The position numbers and the translations under genes were made by a program. Positions 35,775 to 44,382 of a stretch of 61,409 nucleotides of DNA are shown one piece after another. Origin of the DNA: Sporosarcina sp. ZBG7A (GTDB lineage Bacteria; Bacillota; Bacilli; Bacillales_A; Planococcaceae); NCBI RefSeq assembly GCF_000813425.1, contig NZ_JWIB01000025.1, positions 1 through 61,409 on the forward strand, written 5' to 3'. The notes below the pieces were generated by a model that made no database searches, was not told the origin of the DNA, and was given only the letters and a program-made list of their open reading frames with translations. How positions within the stretch are numbered: the stretch's first letter is position 1; the number at the start of each line of letters is the position of its first letter.

Positions 35775-36784
35775 TTCGAGTAGTAAAGTCTGGTTTGTCA
35801 GACACGGTTCAGGACAGCGGTAGGATTGGCTACCAACAATTCGGAGTGATTCAAAGTGGAACAATGGATTCGATATCTAGACGAATTGCCAACCTCCTCG
35901 TGGGAAATGAAGAAGGAGCGGCCATTCTGGAAACGACGCTAATTGGACCTAAGTTATTATTCGAAGAAGAGATGCTCCTTGCTTTATGTGGTGGGGAATT
36001 TACACCTGAAATCGATGGGGTACCAGTTCCGATGTGGAAGCCTATCGTAGTAAAAGAAAACTCCTTATTGACGATTGGCACTGCAACACGAGGAAGCCGT
36101 CTCGTGATGGCAGTTGCAGGAGGGTTTGACTTACCTCGAGTGCTTGGCAGTTATTCCACGTACTTAAAAGCGGGGTTTGGCGGGTTCAATGGAAGAAGCC
36201 TGCTGAAAGGAGATCTACTTTCAGTTAATAAACCTAATGAAAAGTCTAAAATGATGTACAAGCAGCTTATGGATTGCAAAACTACCTCTTACTGGACGAC
36301 TAGATGGTCTGTTGCGAAACAACTACGACCGTTTGTAAGGGAGTCTTATACAATTCGAGTTTTACCTGGCAGACAAAAGAACCTATTCACCGAGCAAAGC
36401 CAAAGGAATTTTTTGTCCTCCTCTTTTACAATGGGTTCACAATCAGATCGCATGGGCTACAGACTACATGGTCCACAACTTCAACTATCTGAACCGAACG
36501 AACTTCTTTCTGAAGCTGTCACATTCGGTACTGTGCAAGTCCCTTCAAACGGACAACCAATTGTATTAATGGCGGATCGTCAAACGACAGGTGGCTATCC
36601 AAAAATTGCTCAAGTGATCTCGGCTGACCTCCCGGTGTTAGCCCAAGCGAAACCTGGTGATTCACTAAGGTTCGAAGAAGTCTCCTTATATACTGCACAA
36701 CAGCTACTCAGGCAAATCGAAAGAAGCATACTTGAACTGCGAATAGGCATTGGACTTAAACTATACGAAGGAGGCATTCAATGA
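35771..36784 (+). CDS. pxpC: 5-oxoprolinase subunit PxpC (KipA family)
   Basis: The second 5-oxoprolinase subunit, 337 aa, of the cyclophilin-like KipA/urea amidolyase-related family. Visible family blocks are VQDSGRIGYQQFGVIQSGTMD, NEEGAAILETTLIGP, GFGGFNGRSLLKGD, SDRMGYRLHGP and ADRQTTGGYPKIAQVISADLP, each cited in short. It overlaps pxpB and pxpA by 4 bp at each end, giving strict coupling of the three subunits. Confidence 0.93.
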   Translation: MIRVVKSGLSDTVQDSGRIGYQQFGVIQSGTMDSISRRIANLLVGNEEGAAILETTLIGPKLLFEEEMLLALCGGEFTPEIDGVPVPMWKPIVVKENSLLTIGTATRGSRLVMAVAGGFDLPRVLGSYSTYLKAGFGGFNGRSLLKGDLLSVNKPNEKSKMMYKQLMDCKTTSYWTTRWSVAKQLRPFVRESYTIRVLPGRQKNLFTEQSQRNFLSSSFTMGSQSDRMGYRLHGPQLQLSEPNELLSEAVTFGTVQVPSNGQPIVLMADRQTTGGYPKIAQVISADLPVLAQAKPGDSLRFEEVSLYTAQQLLRQIERSILELRIGIGLKLYEGGIQ

Positions 36785-37563
36785 CTGTACATATAGATAT
36801 CAACTGTGACTTAGGTGAAAGTTTTGGTGCTTACAAGCTTGGAAACGACGAGGAGGTCATGAAGCATATCACCTCTGCGAATATCGCTTGTGGATTTCAT
36901 GCAGGGGATCCAAGGACGATGCATACGACAATCGATCTCGCTTGTCGGCACAATGTTGCAATTGGTGCGCACCCAGGTTTGCCAGACTTAAATGGTTTCG
37001 GTAGACGGGAAATGCAACTGACGCAACGGGAGGTATATGATTTGATGGTCTATCAAATCGGAGCGCTTCAAGGGTTTATAAAAGCTGAGGGGGCGACGCT
37101 ACACCATGTAAAGCCTCATGGAGCCCTTTATAATATGGCTGCCAAAGACAAGAAAATCGCTGAAGCAATTGCAAGGGCAGTCGCAGCAGTATCACCTGAA
37201 GCCATACTGTATGGATTGTCGGGAAGCGAACTGGTTCAAGCAGGCAAAGCGCAAGGGTTGTTGACGGCCAATGAAGTGTTCGCAGACCGCACGTATGAAC
37301 CGGATCTTTCTCTAACACCGAGAACACATCCAAATGCAGTCATCCAAGACTATGATTTAGTGATTATGCAAGTATTGGGCATGGTGACTGATGGAGTCGT
37401 ACGAACTGGTATTCATCAAGAAACGTCAATACAAGCAGATACGATATGCATTCATGGGGATCATGAACGTGCGCTATCATTCGCTAAAAGAATGTTCACA
37501 GATCTTTCCTTAAAAGGAGTTTCTGTCACGAAAGCAGGGAACTTTATTCAACGGACTCCTTAA
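36781..37563 (+). CDS. pxpA: 5-oxoprolinase subunit PxpA (LamB/YcsF family)
   Basis: The third 5-oxoprolinase subunit, 260 aa, with the unmistakable start INCDLGESFGAYKLGNDEEV and the motifs ANIACGFHAGDP, GAHPGLPD, HHVKPHGALYN and CIHGDHERAL. It has a deacetylase-like (beta/alpha) barrel fold by family. GGAGG lies eight bases upstream. It is the last pxp gene. A weak internal promoter and a FhuF-like gene follow 58 bp later. The substrate 5-oxoproline can be supplied by the pyroglutamyl peptidase encoded at 50431. Confidence 0.94.
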   Translation: MTVHIDINCDLGESFGAYKLGNDEEVMKHITSANIACGFHAGDPRTMHTTIDLACRHNVAIGAHPGLPDLNGFGRREMQLTQREVYDLMVYQIGALQGFIKAEGATLHHVKPHGALYNMAAKDKKIAEAIARAVAAVSPEAILYGLSGSELVQAGKAQGLLTANEVFADRTYEPDLSLTPRTHPNAVIQDYDLVIMQVLGMVTDGVVRTGIHQETSIQADTICIHGDHERALSFAKRMFTDLSLKGVSVTKAGNFIQRTP

Positions 37564-37606
37564 CCTCCCTAAAGATATGGTGGGTCATGAACGAAGACGG
37601 AATCTT

Positions 37607-37622
37607 TGCTATACTGAATGCA
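37607..37622 (+). promoter_or_regulatory. Extended -10 box implying a leaderless start
   Basis: TGCTATACT (37607-37615) fits the extended -10 pattern. The expected start site, six to seven bases on, falls at the ATG at 37622, and no ribosome site is visible before that ATG. Confidence 0.35.
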
Positions 37623-38332
37623 TGACAACACTTACAGCGAACCAAATCCAACAACTTCATAGCAATGGTGTCTATACAACCCCACCTGAGCATCCGCTTT
37701 TTACGTTAGAAACCTTATCTTCTCCAACAGATGGAAAAGATCTATTAACCGTTCTTCAAACCGTGAGTCAAAGCCCTAATATGACTGTCGCGGCTTCTTT
37801 TTTCATGAGGCGTTACGGAATGTTTACGGCAATGCAACTTGTTCAATTCATTCAATATGAGGAACTTTGGCAAGGGGAACCAGATGAATTACAGTTTGGA
37901 GCCGTTCACGAGTATGGCAATATGACTGTCAGTACATATCCAAAGGTCGATGGTTGGATAGAAGTGCCTATCGAAGATTCTGCTGATGTCGTTCGAAAAC
38001 TTCTTATCCAAATCCAAACAGTGATCAATGCGCTAAGATCCGTGGCTTCTGTCTCTCCCAATGTTTTGTGGGAAAACGTATTTGGTTTCTGGCTTTGGCA
38101 GTTTCATGTTATGTTGAATGATCCAACTTGTACAGACGAAGCAAGAATCGTTTTCAATCATCTTAAAGACGATTCTGTCTGGGAAGGAAACTCTTCACAT
38201 TCTCGGTTTTCATCCTATTTAAACGGATGTGAGCCGACAGATTTGCTGAATACAACGGTAAGGAAAACATGCTGTCTTTCGAAAGACGTCCCAGGATTAA
38301 TGCAATGTGGATTTTGTCCATTGAAAGAGTAA
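37622..38332 (+). CDS. FhuF-like ferric iron reductase
   Basis: A 236-aa protein whose C-terminus, RKTCCLSKDVPGLMQCGFCPLK, has the CC-x10-C-x2-C arrangement of the [2Fe-2S]-binding tail of FhuF siderophore-iron reductases. The rest contains RRYGMFTAMQLVQF and WENVFGFWLWQF, compatible with the IucA/FhuF family but not diagnostic. ATG 37622 is chosen for its conserved-looking start (MTTLTANQIQQL), since an upstream ATG at 37577 lacks a ribosome site. It follows pxpA by 58 bp with no siderophore genes in view. The function is inferred from the cysteine tail. Confidence 0.7.
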   Translation: MTTLTANQIQQLHSNGVYTTPPEHPLFTLETLSSPTDGKDLLTVLQTVSQSPNMTVAASFFMRRYGMFTAMQLVQFIQYEELWQGEPDELQFGAVHEYGNMTVSTYPKVDGWIEVPIEDSADVVRKLLIQIQTVINALRSVASVSPNVLWENVFGFWLWQFHVMLNDPTCTDEARIVFNHLKDDSVWEGNSSHSRFSSYLNGCEPTDLLNTTVRKTCCLSKDVPGLMQCGFCPLKE

Positions 38333-38340
38333 CAAGACTT

Positions 38341-38619
38341 TCATTTTGTCCGAAATGCTAGATAGGATTGCTTCATTGAATAGAGCACTCCCATGGCGGC
38401 ACCGCTATAGAAAAACCCCATGAAGATACCCGCGGAAAGACTATGAGGATGGCTGATGAAAATGGACAAGATGAGTGCGACGACCGTTGAAACTGTAGAA
38501 AGCCATGTGGGGCGAACTCGAAATACCCATTTAGCAATGAGAACGACTATAAATGTCACGGGGACCGCCCAAAAGGCATCCCATATATTTGTATGAATTG
38601 TTGGAAATTCCGTCAGCAT
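38341..38619 (-). CDS. Hypothetical three-helix membrane protein
   Basis: A 92-aa product beginning MLTEFPTIHTNIWDAF, with hydrophobic segments at about residues 15-30, 38-55 and 62-80 and a charged C-terminus. ATG 38619 has AAAAGGAG about seven bases upstream. The longer frame to 38709 would overlap the divergent aminopeptidase start and was rejected. No family was recognised. It converges on the FhuF-like gene, 8 bp away. Confidence 0.62.
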   Translation of the reverse strand: MLTEFPTIHTNIWDAFWAVPVTFIVVLIAKWVFRVRPTWLSTVSTVVALILSIFISHPHSLSAGIFMGFFYSGAAMGVLYSMKQSYLAFRTK

Positions 38620-38690
38620 AAAGACCACTCCTTTTACAACGTAGTGTGGAAACATTTGTGAAAGACTATACATAGACTGGAGCCATGTAA

Positions 38691-39755
38691 ATGCCAAAAC
38701 AACAACCAATGAAAATTAGAGCGCGAGGTATTCAGATTGGCACCCTTTTAACCGGGGAAAACAACTGTATTACAGACGTTGCAAATGTACGAGTCGGACA
38801 CGTAACGCTCGATGAACCGTTAGAGAATGAGGAGCATCTAGCGACAGGTGTGACTGCAATCTTGCCTCATCTAGGCAATCCATTCAGGGAAAAGGTTGCG
38901 GCGGCAAGTTATGTCATTAACGGATTTGGGAAGACGACAGGACTCATTCAGTTAGATGAACTAGGCGTTCTCGAGTCACCAATTATGTTGACGAATACAT
39001 TCGGTGTTCCGGCAGCAACAGAAGGAGCCCTTCGATGGTTGCTCGACAAGACACCGGAAATCGGAGACACGACAGGAACTGTTAACATTGTGACAGGGGA
39101 GTGCAATGACAGTCGCCTTAACTCAATTAGAGCGCTGTCGATAACGCCTACTCATGCCGAGCGAGCAATTGAAATAGCAACCACTGAACCATCTGACGAG
39201 GGGGCGGTAGGTGCTGGGAAAGGAATGGTTTGCTTCGGGTATAAAGGAGGAATCGGCACATCATCGCGTGTTGTTCACTCTGAAATGTCTACCGAATCAT
39301 TTACAATAGGGTGTCTCGTTTTAAGTAATTTTGGGAAGCGGGAAGAGTTTGCGAGCGACCGATATATGAAAATTGAACCCATTATACAACCAGATGCACC
39401 AAAACCTGCAGACGGATCGATTATGATTGTCCTTGCAACGGATGCTCCAATCGATAGCCGGCAGTTAAAACGAATCGCAAAACGTTCTGGGATTGGACTT
39501 GCTCGAACTGGAAGTCATTACAGTAACGGCAGTGGAGATATAGTGATTGCATTTTCTACTGCACACAAATTGCTGCATGACAGGCCAGATGCTATAGAGA
39601 ACGTACAATTACTTCGCGATAGTCATCCTATCATGAACCAACTATTTCAAGCTGCTGCGGAAGTAACGGAAGAAGCGATTTTGAATTCGTTGTCTCAAGC
39701 GGTTGAAACGACAGGGCGAAATGGTTTAACTGTACACCCAGCACCGTTTTCTTAA
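38691..39755 (+). CDS. P1-family aminopeptidase (DmpA-like L-aminopeptidase/D-esterase)
   Basis: An N-terminal-nucleophile peptidase of the S58 (DmpA) family that self-cleaves into two chains. The 354-aa product has GAVGAGKGMVCFGYKGGIGTSSR, cited by its GAVGAG and GGIGTSSR parts. The cleavage site is the Gly-Ser in ADGSIMIVLATDAP, whose Ser becomes the new N-terminal nucleophile, and the C-terminus has RTGSHYSNGSGDI. TGGAG precedes the ATG. Known relatives act on short peptides, D-amino acid amides or beta-peptides. Here it is among pyroglutamate and D-peptide genes. A shared terminator separates it from the converging MFS gene. Confidence 0.9.
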   Translation: MPKQQPMKIRARGIQIGTLLTGENNCITDVANVRVGHVTLDEPLENEEHLATGVTAILPHLGNPFREKVAAASYVINGFGKTTGLIQLDELGVLESPIMLTNTFGVPAATEGALRWLLDKTPEIGDTTGTVNIVTGECNDSRLNSIRALSITPTHAERAIEIATTEPSDEGAVGAGKGMVCFGYKGGIGTSSRVVHSEMSTESFTIGCLVLSNFGKREEFASDRYMKIEPIIQPDAPKPADGSIMIVLATDAPIDSRQLKRIAKRSGIGLARTGSHYSNGSGDIVIAFSTAHKLLHDRPDAIENVQLLRDSHPIMNQLFQAAAEVTEEAILNSLSQAVETTGRNGLTVHPAPFS

Positions 39756-39811
39756 CTGTTCCATGTGAAACAATTTGTGACATTATTCGACAATTGGACT
39801 TTGTGGAAAAC

Positions 39812-39860
39812 AAAAAAGCTGATACAACACTAGAAAAACTAGTATTGTATCAGCTTTTAT
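39812..39860. terminator. Bidirectional terminator
   Basis: AAAAGCTGATACAACACTAG pairs with its near-perfect complement after an AAAAA loop (one mismatch), with A- and T-tracts for both converging genes. Confidence 0.93.
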
Positions 39861-39872
39861 TATGTTAAGGAA

Positions 39873-41147
39873 TTACTTCCAATGACCTTCTTGTAAAAGT
39901 TTCTTTTTACCAATGAACGCATACGCAACAAGAACAATGCTTATCAAAAGCAGTACAATCAAGATATAAAGAGCAATGTTATAACTCTTTGTAATATCAA
40001 AGATGTATCCGTAAGCAGGTAAAGCAACAATTCCTGCAATTGCAAGTCCTAAAGAAGCAGTTGAATAAATTTGGCTATATTCACGGCTACCGAACAGACT
40101 GCTTGTCAGTGCTGGAGCTAGTGTACCCACCGAGTTCGATACAGTGAATCCAAACAATGTAGTGGAAAGAATGATGAGCAATGAACTGTTCGTTCCATAC
40201 AATAGACCGAAGACAGAAACAATTGCCAAGATCAATGCCAGATAGATTGTGTTACGAGAACCTATTTTATCAACCAGGAACCCAAGTACTAATGCCCCAA
40301 GTAACACACCAATTAAGTATCCTGCCATTGCATTTCCAGCGAAAATAGAGTCATAACCAGCTGGGAGAGAGACAATGTAAGATGGGATGTGGATAGCAAA
40401 ACTTGCAATCGATACAATCAATAGGAAGAATAAGAATAATGAATAGAATGCAGCGGACTTTCTAGCAACCGCGAATGTTATACCTTTATCAGCTTCCGCG
40501 TCTACAACTGCAGCTCCCGATTCCGGTTCTTCATCAGCTCCGTAAGGCATAACTCCAACAGCTTGTGGAGACTTACGGATAAGGAATAGAATGGTAGGTA
40601 CGACTATAATGATTGCTGCCAAACCTAATGAAATATAACCTGTACGCCATCCGGATTCTGCAATTGTACGACCAACAAGTGGTTGTGCGAGTGCTCCAAG
40701 AAGTCCTTGAGAAGCTCCAATTAGTCCGAGGGCCATACCGTTTTTCTTTTTAAACCACTGGTTTACAATAACAGGTCCTGCGATAACTGTATTGAAAACA
40801 CCACCAACTGCCAATGGAATAGAGAAGATATACCAACCCCATACCGAGTTACTGAAGCCGAAAGCAACAAATGCGCCAGCTTGTAAGATCATAGCAGCAA
40901 TTAGTACAGCACGAGTATCATATTTTGCTAGGATTTTACCACCGATTGGGAGGAAAATCATTGTCACAATTGAAGCGATACTAAAGTAAATCGTCAAGTT
41001 ACCTGTAGAAATACCTAAATCTGATGTAGCTTCTGGGATAAATAGGCCTGCAGAGTTATTGAGTGCACCTTTTCCGACACCGACAATAATACAAAGTGCT
41101 ACGAGTGTCCACCAAGCGTAGTGGATTTTCTTCTTGGACTTAGCCAT
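39873..41147 (-). CDS. MFS transporter, OFA (oxalate/formate antiporter)-like
   Basis: A 424-aa, 12-helix major facilitator starting KIHYAWWTLVALC, a start typical of OFA/monocarboxylate-type carriers. It contains LGLIGASQGLLGALAQPLVGR (helix 5 motif GASQG), a charged central loop (~205-225) and LVDKIGSRN in loop 8-9. The start has GAAGTGTGGA upstream. It is monocistronic and converges on the P1 peptidase gene. The substrate is an organic anion by family. Oxalurate or oxamate exchange for the nearby ureide pathway is possible but unsupported. Confidence 0.82.
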   Translation of the reverse strand: MAKSKKKIHYAWWTLVALCIIVGVGKGALNNSAGLFIPEATSDLGISTGNLTIYFSIASIVTMIFLPIGGKILAKYDTRAVLIAAMILQAGAFVAFGFSNSVWGWYIFSIPLAVGGVFNTVIAGPVIVNQWFKKKNGMALGLIGASQGLLGALAQPLVGRTIAESGWRTGYISLGLAAIIIVVPTILFLIRKSPQAVGVMPYGADEEPESGAAVVDAEADKGITFAVARKSAAFYSLFLFFLLIVSIASFAIHIPSYIVSLPAGYDSIFAGNAMAGYLIGVLLGALVLGFLVDKIGSRNTIYLALILAIVSVFGLLYGTNSSLLIILSTTLFGFTVSNSVGTLAPALTSSLFGSREYSQIYSTASLGLAIAGIVALPAYGYIFDITKSYNIALYILIVLLLISIVLVAYAFIGKKKLLQEGHWK

Positions 41148-41447
41148 TATTCCACACTTCTTTTCTTGTTATATTTTTTGCAATCAATATCTGGAGGGTC
41201 TCTGTTATGACGATTTATGAAGATCTATAGAATCTCTTCGATTTAAAAGAACCACCTGTACGAAGGAGGTTTCTATGAAGAGCGGTTGTGTGGATAAACG
41301 CTAGCAGAGTCCTTAGAGAAAATCAATTACCAATCGAGCATACTTAATCGACAGTTATGTGTCAATAGTAATTATTTAAGATTAAACCTTCTGATTTGAT
41401 TGTACAATTGTTTGACTTTAAAAAGGTTGTTACATAGCTCTTCATAT
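41148..41447. other. Intergenic stretch with a near-perfect ribosome site and 9-codon ORF
   Basis: This 300-base gap holds no recognised gene. On plus, AAGGAGGT lies a few bases before ATG 41275, which opens only nine codons (MKSGCVDKR) to TAG 41302-41304. ACCACCT just upstream (about 41251-41257) could pair with AGGAGGT around a six-base loop, with one mismatch. The stretch is probably not meaningful, but it is recorded. Confidence 0.3.
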
Positions 41448-42398
41448 CTAGTCAAATGATTTTATGGAAGAAAGTGACCGATCCGGATCAGCAGCCAAGC
41501 AGTAAAATTTTTCGTTCCTGCATAGCCGGTAATAGCGATTGATTGCATAGCCGCCTTTAACATAGTCTACTGAAAATACAGGCTTATTTGCCTTGGAAAA
41601 CTGTGAAAGCCACTTAAGACGTTCCTCGATTTCTTCTGAATTGTTCTTTTTACTCCCATTGAACCAAATGTCTTCTACCCCTATTCCGTCTACTGATTTT
41701 AGATAGGAGCCATTGTCAAACTGCAATAATTCCTCACCATTTTGAGGGATGATAAAAAAATCGGGATCCCTTTCTTTTGCAACGGCAGACAGAGTTCGGA
41801 CGAAAGAAATCATTCGTTCAGCTGCGTCTTTTTTGGACGTGGGATCGGATGGAAAGGATTGCTCACCATTTTCTTTATACGTATTTGAATCTCCCCAATA
41901 AAGGTATGCATCAATAATGTCTAAGTACACCCCTTTAAATCCTGCGTCTTGAATCTTTTTCATTTCCTCCAACATATATTGTTGCCATTCTGAATCCCAA
42001 TAACGAACTTTTACACTTTCCGGCCAATCAGGATTAGCGACGTTACCCACCCATTCAGGAGCTGAATCGGTGATGGTCAACACTCCTTTTTGTTGGGAAC
42101 CCCACTCTGGTTTCCAATAAGGGAGGTAACTGCTTGCCTCACCGATACTCAAATATGAAATGGGGCGTATTCCCTTTTCTCTAAGAGTCGCAATGTCCTT
42201 CTTGCTATATCTCTCGCTCCCATCTTTTGTTGCGTCAATCACTGCATATTTAACAGGAAGCAGGGAAATTTTCTCAATGGAGGCATTTTGAAGTTGATAA
42301 ACCCATGTAGGTTGTCCTTCATCCAGCCGGAAATATGCAGCGAACAGAAGCAAACTTGTAAGTGCGAGTGTGCCCCCGACTAACAACCATTTGTTCAC
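41448..42398 (-). CDS. GH114/TM1410-like glycosidase (endo-alpha-1,4-polygalactosaminidase family)
   Basis: A 316-aa protein with an N-terminal membrane anchor (residues 4-22) and an extracytoplasmic (beta/alpha)-barrel domain. Motifs are YAVIDATKDGS, ISYLSIGEASSYLPYW, GFKGVYLDIIDAY (catalytic acidic pair region), IIPQNGEELL and GVEDIWFNG. The GTG start at 42398 has AAGGAG ten bases upstream. Family members cleave or are linked to galactosamine-rich polysaccharides. No exopolysaccharide genes are nearby, so the substrate is open. It is monocistronic. Confidence 0.82.
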   Translation of the reverse strand: MNKWLLVGGTLALTSLLLFAAYFRLDEGQPTWVYQLQNASIEKISLLPVKYAVIDATKDGSERYSKKDIATLREKGIRPISYLSIGEASSYLPYWKPEWGSQQKGVLTITDSAPEWVGNVANPDWPESVKVRYWDSEWQQYMLEEMKKIQDAGFKGVYLDIIDAYLYWGDSNTYKENGEQSFPSDPTSKKDAAERMISFVRTLSAVAKERDPDFFIIPQNGEELLQFDNGSYLKSVDGIGVEDIWFNGSKKNNSEEIEERLKWLSQFSKANKPVFSVDYVKGGYAINRYYRLCRNEKFYCLAADPDRSLSSIKSFD

Positions 42399-42609
42399 GT
42401 AATACCAACTCCTTCGTAGCGTGTATCTAGTATACTATTAGATTTTCGAATTCTCACTGTTGGCACAATAGTGTTGCTAAAACATTAAAAACTAGTAAAC
42501 ATAATTTCATTATACTAAATTATCTTGTTATTTTGAAAATATTTTGTTATTGTTAATTGACAATAAAATCAGACAGATTCTATTTTCTGTTGGATGTTTG
42601 GAGGACCGT

Positions 42610-43434
42610 ATGAAATTATTTGTTTCCGTGGATATGGAAGGCATAACTGGGTTACCGGATGAGACGTTTGTAGATTCACATCGTCATAATTATGAACGTG
42701 CTAGACGTATTATGACAGAAGAAGCGAATGCGATTGCGTCATCAGCATTTGAAAAAGGTGTACAAGAAGTGCTTGTGAATGATAGTCATTCAAAGATGAA
42801 TAACTTGCTAGTTGAAGAGATGCATCCGGATGTGGAGTTAATAACCGGTGAAGTGAAACCGCTTTCAATGGTTCAGTCGTTGGATGAAACTTATACAGGT
42901 GTTGTGTTCGCAGGTTATCATGCCCGGGCAGGACAACCTGGAGTCATGAGCCATACGATGATTTTTGGTGTTCGAAATATTTTTATCAATGACGTTGTAG
43001 TTGGAGAACTCGGGTTTAATGCTTATGTTGCAGGTCATTTCGGCGTTCCAGTCCTAATGGTAGCCGGTGATGATGGAGCATGCAAGGAGGCAGAAGAACT
43101 CATTCCAGGTGTCGTAACAGCTGCAGTGAAAAAGTCCATTTCCCGTTCATCTGTAAGGACGTTACATCCCAAAAAAGCACAAGTGTTGCTGAAAGAGAAA
43201 ATGGCAGAAGCGCTTGAAAAACGTGGTGAAATTAAACCGCTGAAAGCGCCTGATAACCCCGTCATGCGTATCGAATTTACGAATTATGGAGAAGCGGAGT
43301 GGGCTGCAATGATGCCAGGATGTGTGATAGAAGAAGGAACTACAATTGTTCGCTATGAAGCAAAAGATATTGTTGAAGCCTATCGTGCGATGCTCGTTAT
43401 GACAGAGCTCGCGATGCAAACGAAGTTTTGTTAA
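42610..43434 (+). CDS. dppA: Zn-dependent D-aminopeptidase DppA (M55)
   Basis: This is a decameric cytosolic peptidase cleaving D-Ala-D-Ala and D-Ala-Gly-Gly. The 274 aa equals Bacillus subtilis DppA. Metal-site motifs are VSVDMEGITGL (D8, E10), NDSHSKMNN, FAGYHARAG and GELGFNAY. ATG 42610 has TTTGGAGG upstream, so the longer frame from 42544 was rejected. It is the first gene of a dipeptide operon with dppBCDE, as in Bacillus. TATACT at 42511 is a possible -10, but no convincing -35 is seen. Confidence 0.94.
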   Translation: MKLFVSVDMEGITGLPDETFVDSHRHNYERARRIMTEEANAIASSAFEKGVQEVLVNDSHSKMNNLLVEEMHPDVELITGEVKPLSMVQSLDETYTGVVFAGYHARAGQPGVMSHTMIFGVRNIFINDVVVGELGFNAYVAGHFGVPVLMVAGDDGACKEAEELIPGVVTAAVKKSISRSSVRTLHPKKAQVLLKEKMAEALEKRGEIKPLKAPDNPVMRIEFTNYGEAEWAAMMPGCVIEEGTTIVRYEAKDIVEAYRAMLVMTELAMQTKFC

Positions 43435-43446
43435 GGAGGAAACAGA

Positions 43447-44382
43447 GTGCCGCTATACATATTGAAGCGTTTCATCATGATGATTATCACCGTTCTAATT
43501 ATTGCCACGCTTACATTTGTACTCATGCGGGCGATCCCAGGTTCACCGTTTGACGAAGAGCGCACGTCCAATCCGACCATCCAAGCGAACTTGGAGAAGT
43601 TTTATAAGTTGGATCAACCAATGCCAATTCAATACTTGAATTACTTGAAATCTATTGTAACGTTCGATTATGGTCCGTCTATAAAAAAACCGAATGAATC
43701 CGTGAATACGCTACTAGCACGAGGGTTCCCAATCTCCTTTGAACTGGGAATGGCGACAATTATCGTCGCGGTTATCTCAGGGATTATTCTAGGTACGTTT
43801 GCTGCACTTCGTCATAATGGAATTATTGATTATATGGCCATGACCTTCGCAGTTGTGGGGATATCAATCCCAAACTTTGTTCTTGCGACACTTCTGATTC
43901 AGCAAGTCGCGGTGAACTGGCATCTACTACCACCAGCGACGTGGAGCAGTCCGAAGCATATGATTTTACCGGTTATTGCACTAGCTACAGGCCCAACTGC
44001 CATAATTGCACGTCTTACTCGTGCCAGTATGTTGGAAGTGTTGACGCAAGATTACATTAAAATGGCGCGTGCAAAAGGCTTAAGCCCTTTCCGAATTGTA
44101 GCGAGGCACGCCTTACGAAATGCGCTCATGCCGGTTGTTACTATCATGGGGACAATGCTTGCAGGGATTTTGACGGGGACATTTGTTATCGAAAAGATTT
44201 TTGCAATCCCTGGAATGGGGAAGTACTTCGTCGAGAGCATTAACAATCGTGACTATCCCGTCATTATGGGATCTACTGTATTCTACAGTGCATTCCTAGT
44301 ATTCATGCTGTTTTTAGTAGATATCGTATACGGATTCTTGGATCCTCGCATTAAGCTTCACAAAAAGGAAGGTGAAGTGTAA
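43447..44382 (+). CDS. dppB: Dipeptide ABC transporter permease DppB
   Basis: One of the two membrane subunits of the dipeptide importer. The 311-aa product has six helices, the GSPFDEERTSNP loop, and the EAA-type motif that docks the ATPase (DYIKMARAKGLSPFRIVARHALRNAL) near residues 200-225. The GTG start at 43447 has AAGGAGG seven bases upstream. It lies 12 bp after dppA and overlaps dppC by one base. Confidence 0.94.
   Translation: MPLYILKRFIMMIITVLIIATLTFVLMRAIPGSPFDEERTSNPTIQANLEKFYKLDQPMPIQYLNYLKSIVTFDYGPSIKKPNESVNTLLARGFPISFELGMATIIVAVISGIILGTFAALRHNGIIDYMAMTFAVVGISIPNFVLATLLIQQVAVNWHLLPPATWSSPKHMILPVIALATGPTAIIARLTRASMLEVLTQDYIKMARAKGLSPFRIVARHALRNALMPVVTIMGTMLAGILTGTFVIEKIFAIPGMGKYFVESINNRDYPVIMGSTVFYSAFLVFMLFLVDIVYGFLDPRIKLHKKEGEV

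Noticed and set aside
35073..36784. KipI-KipA as sporulation kinase control genes
   Set aside because: They are coupled to pxpA in the complete three-subunit 5-oxoprolinase order, which explains them better.
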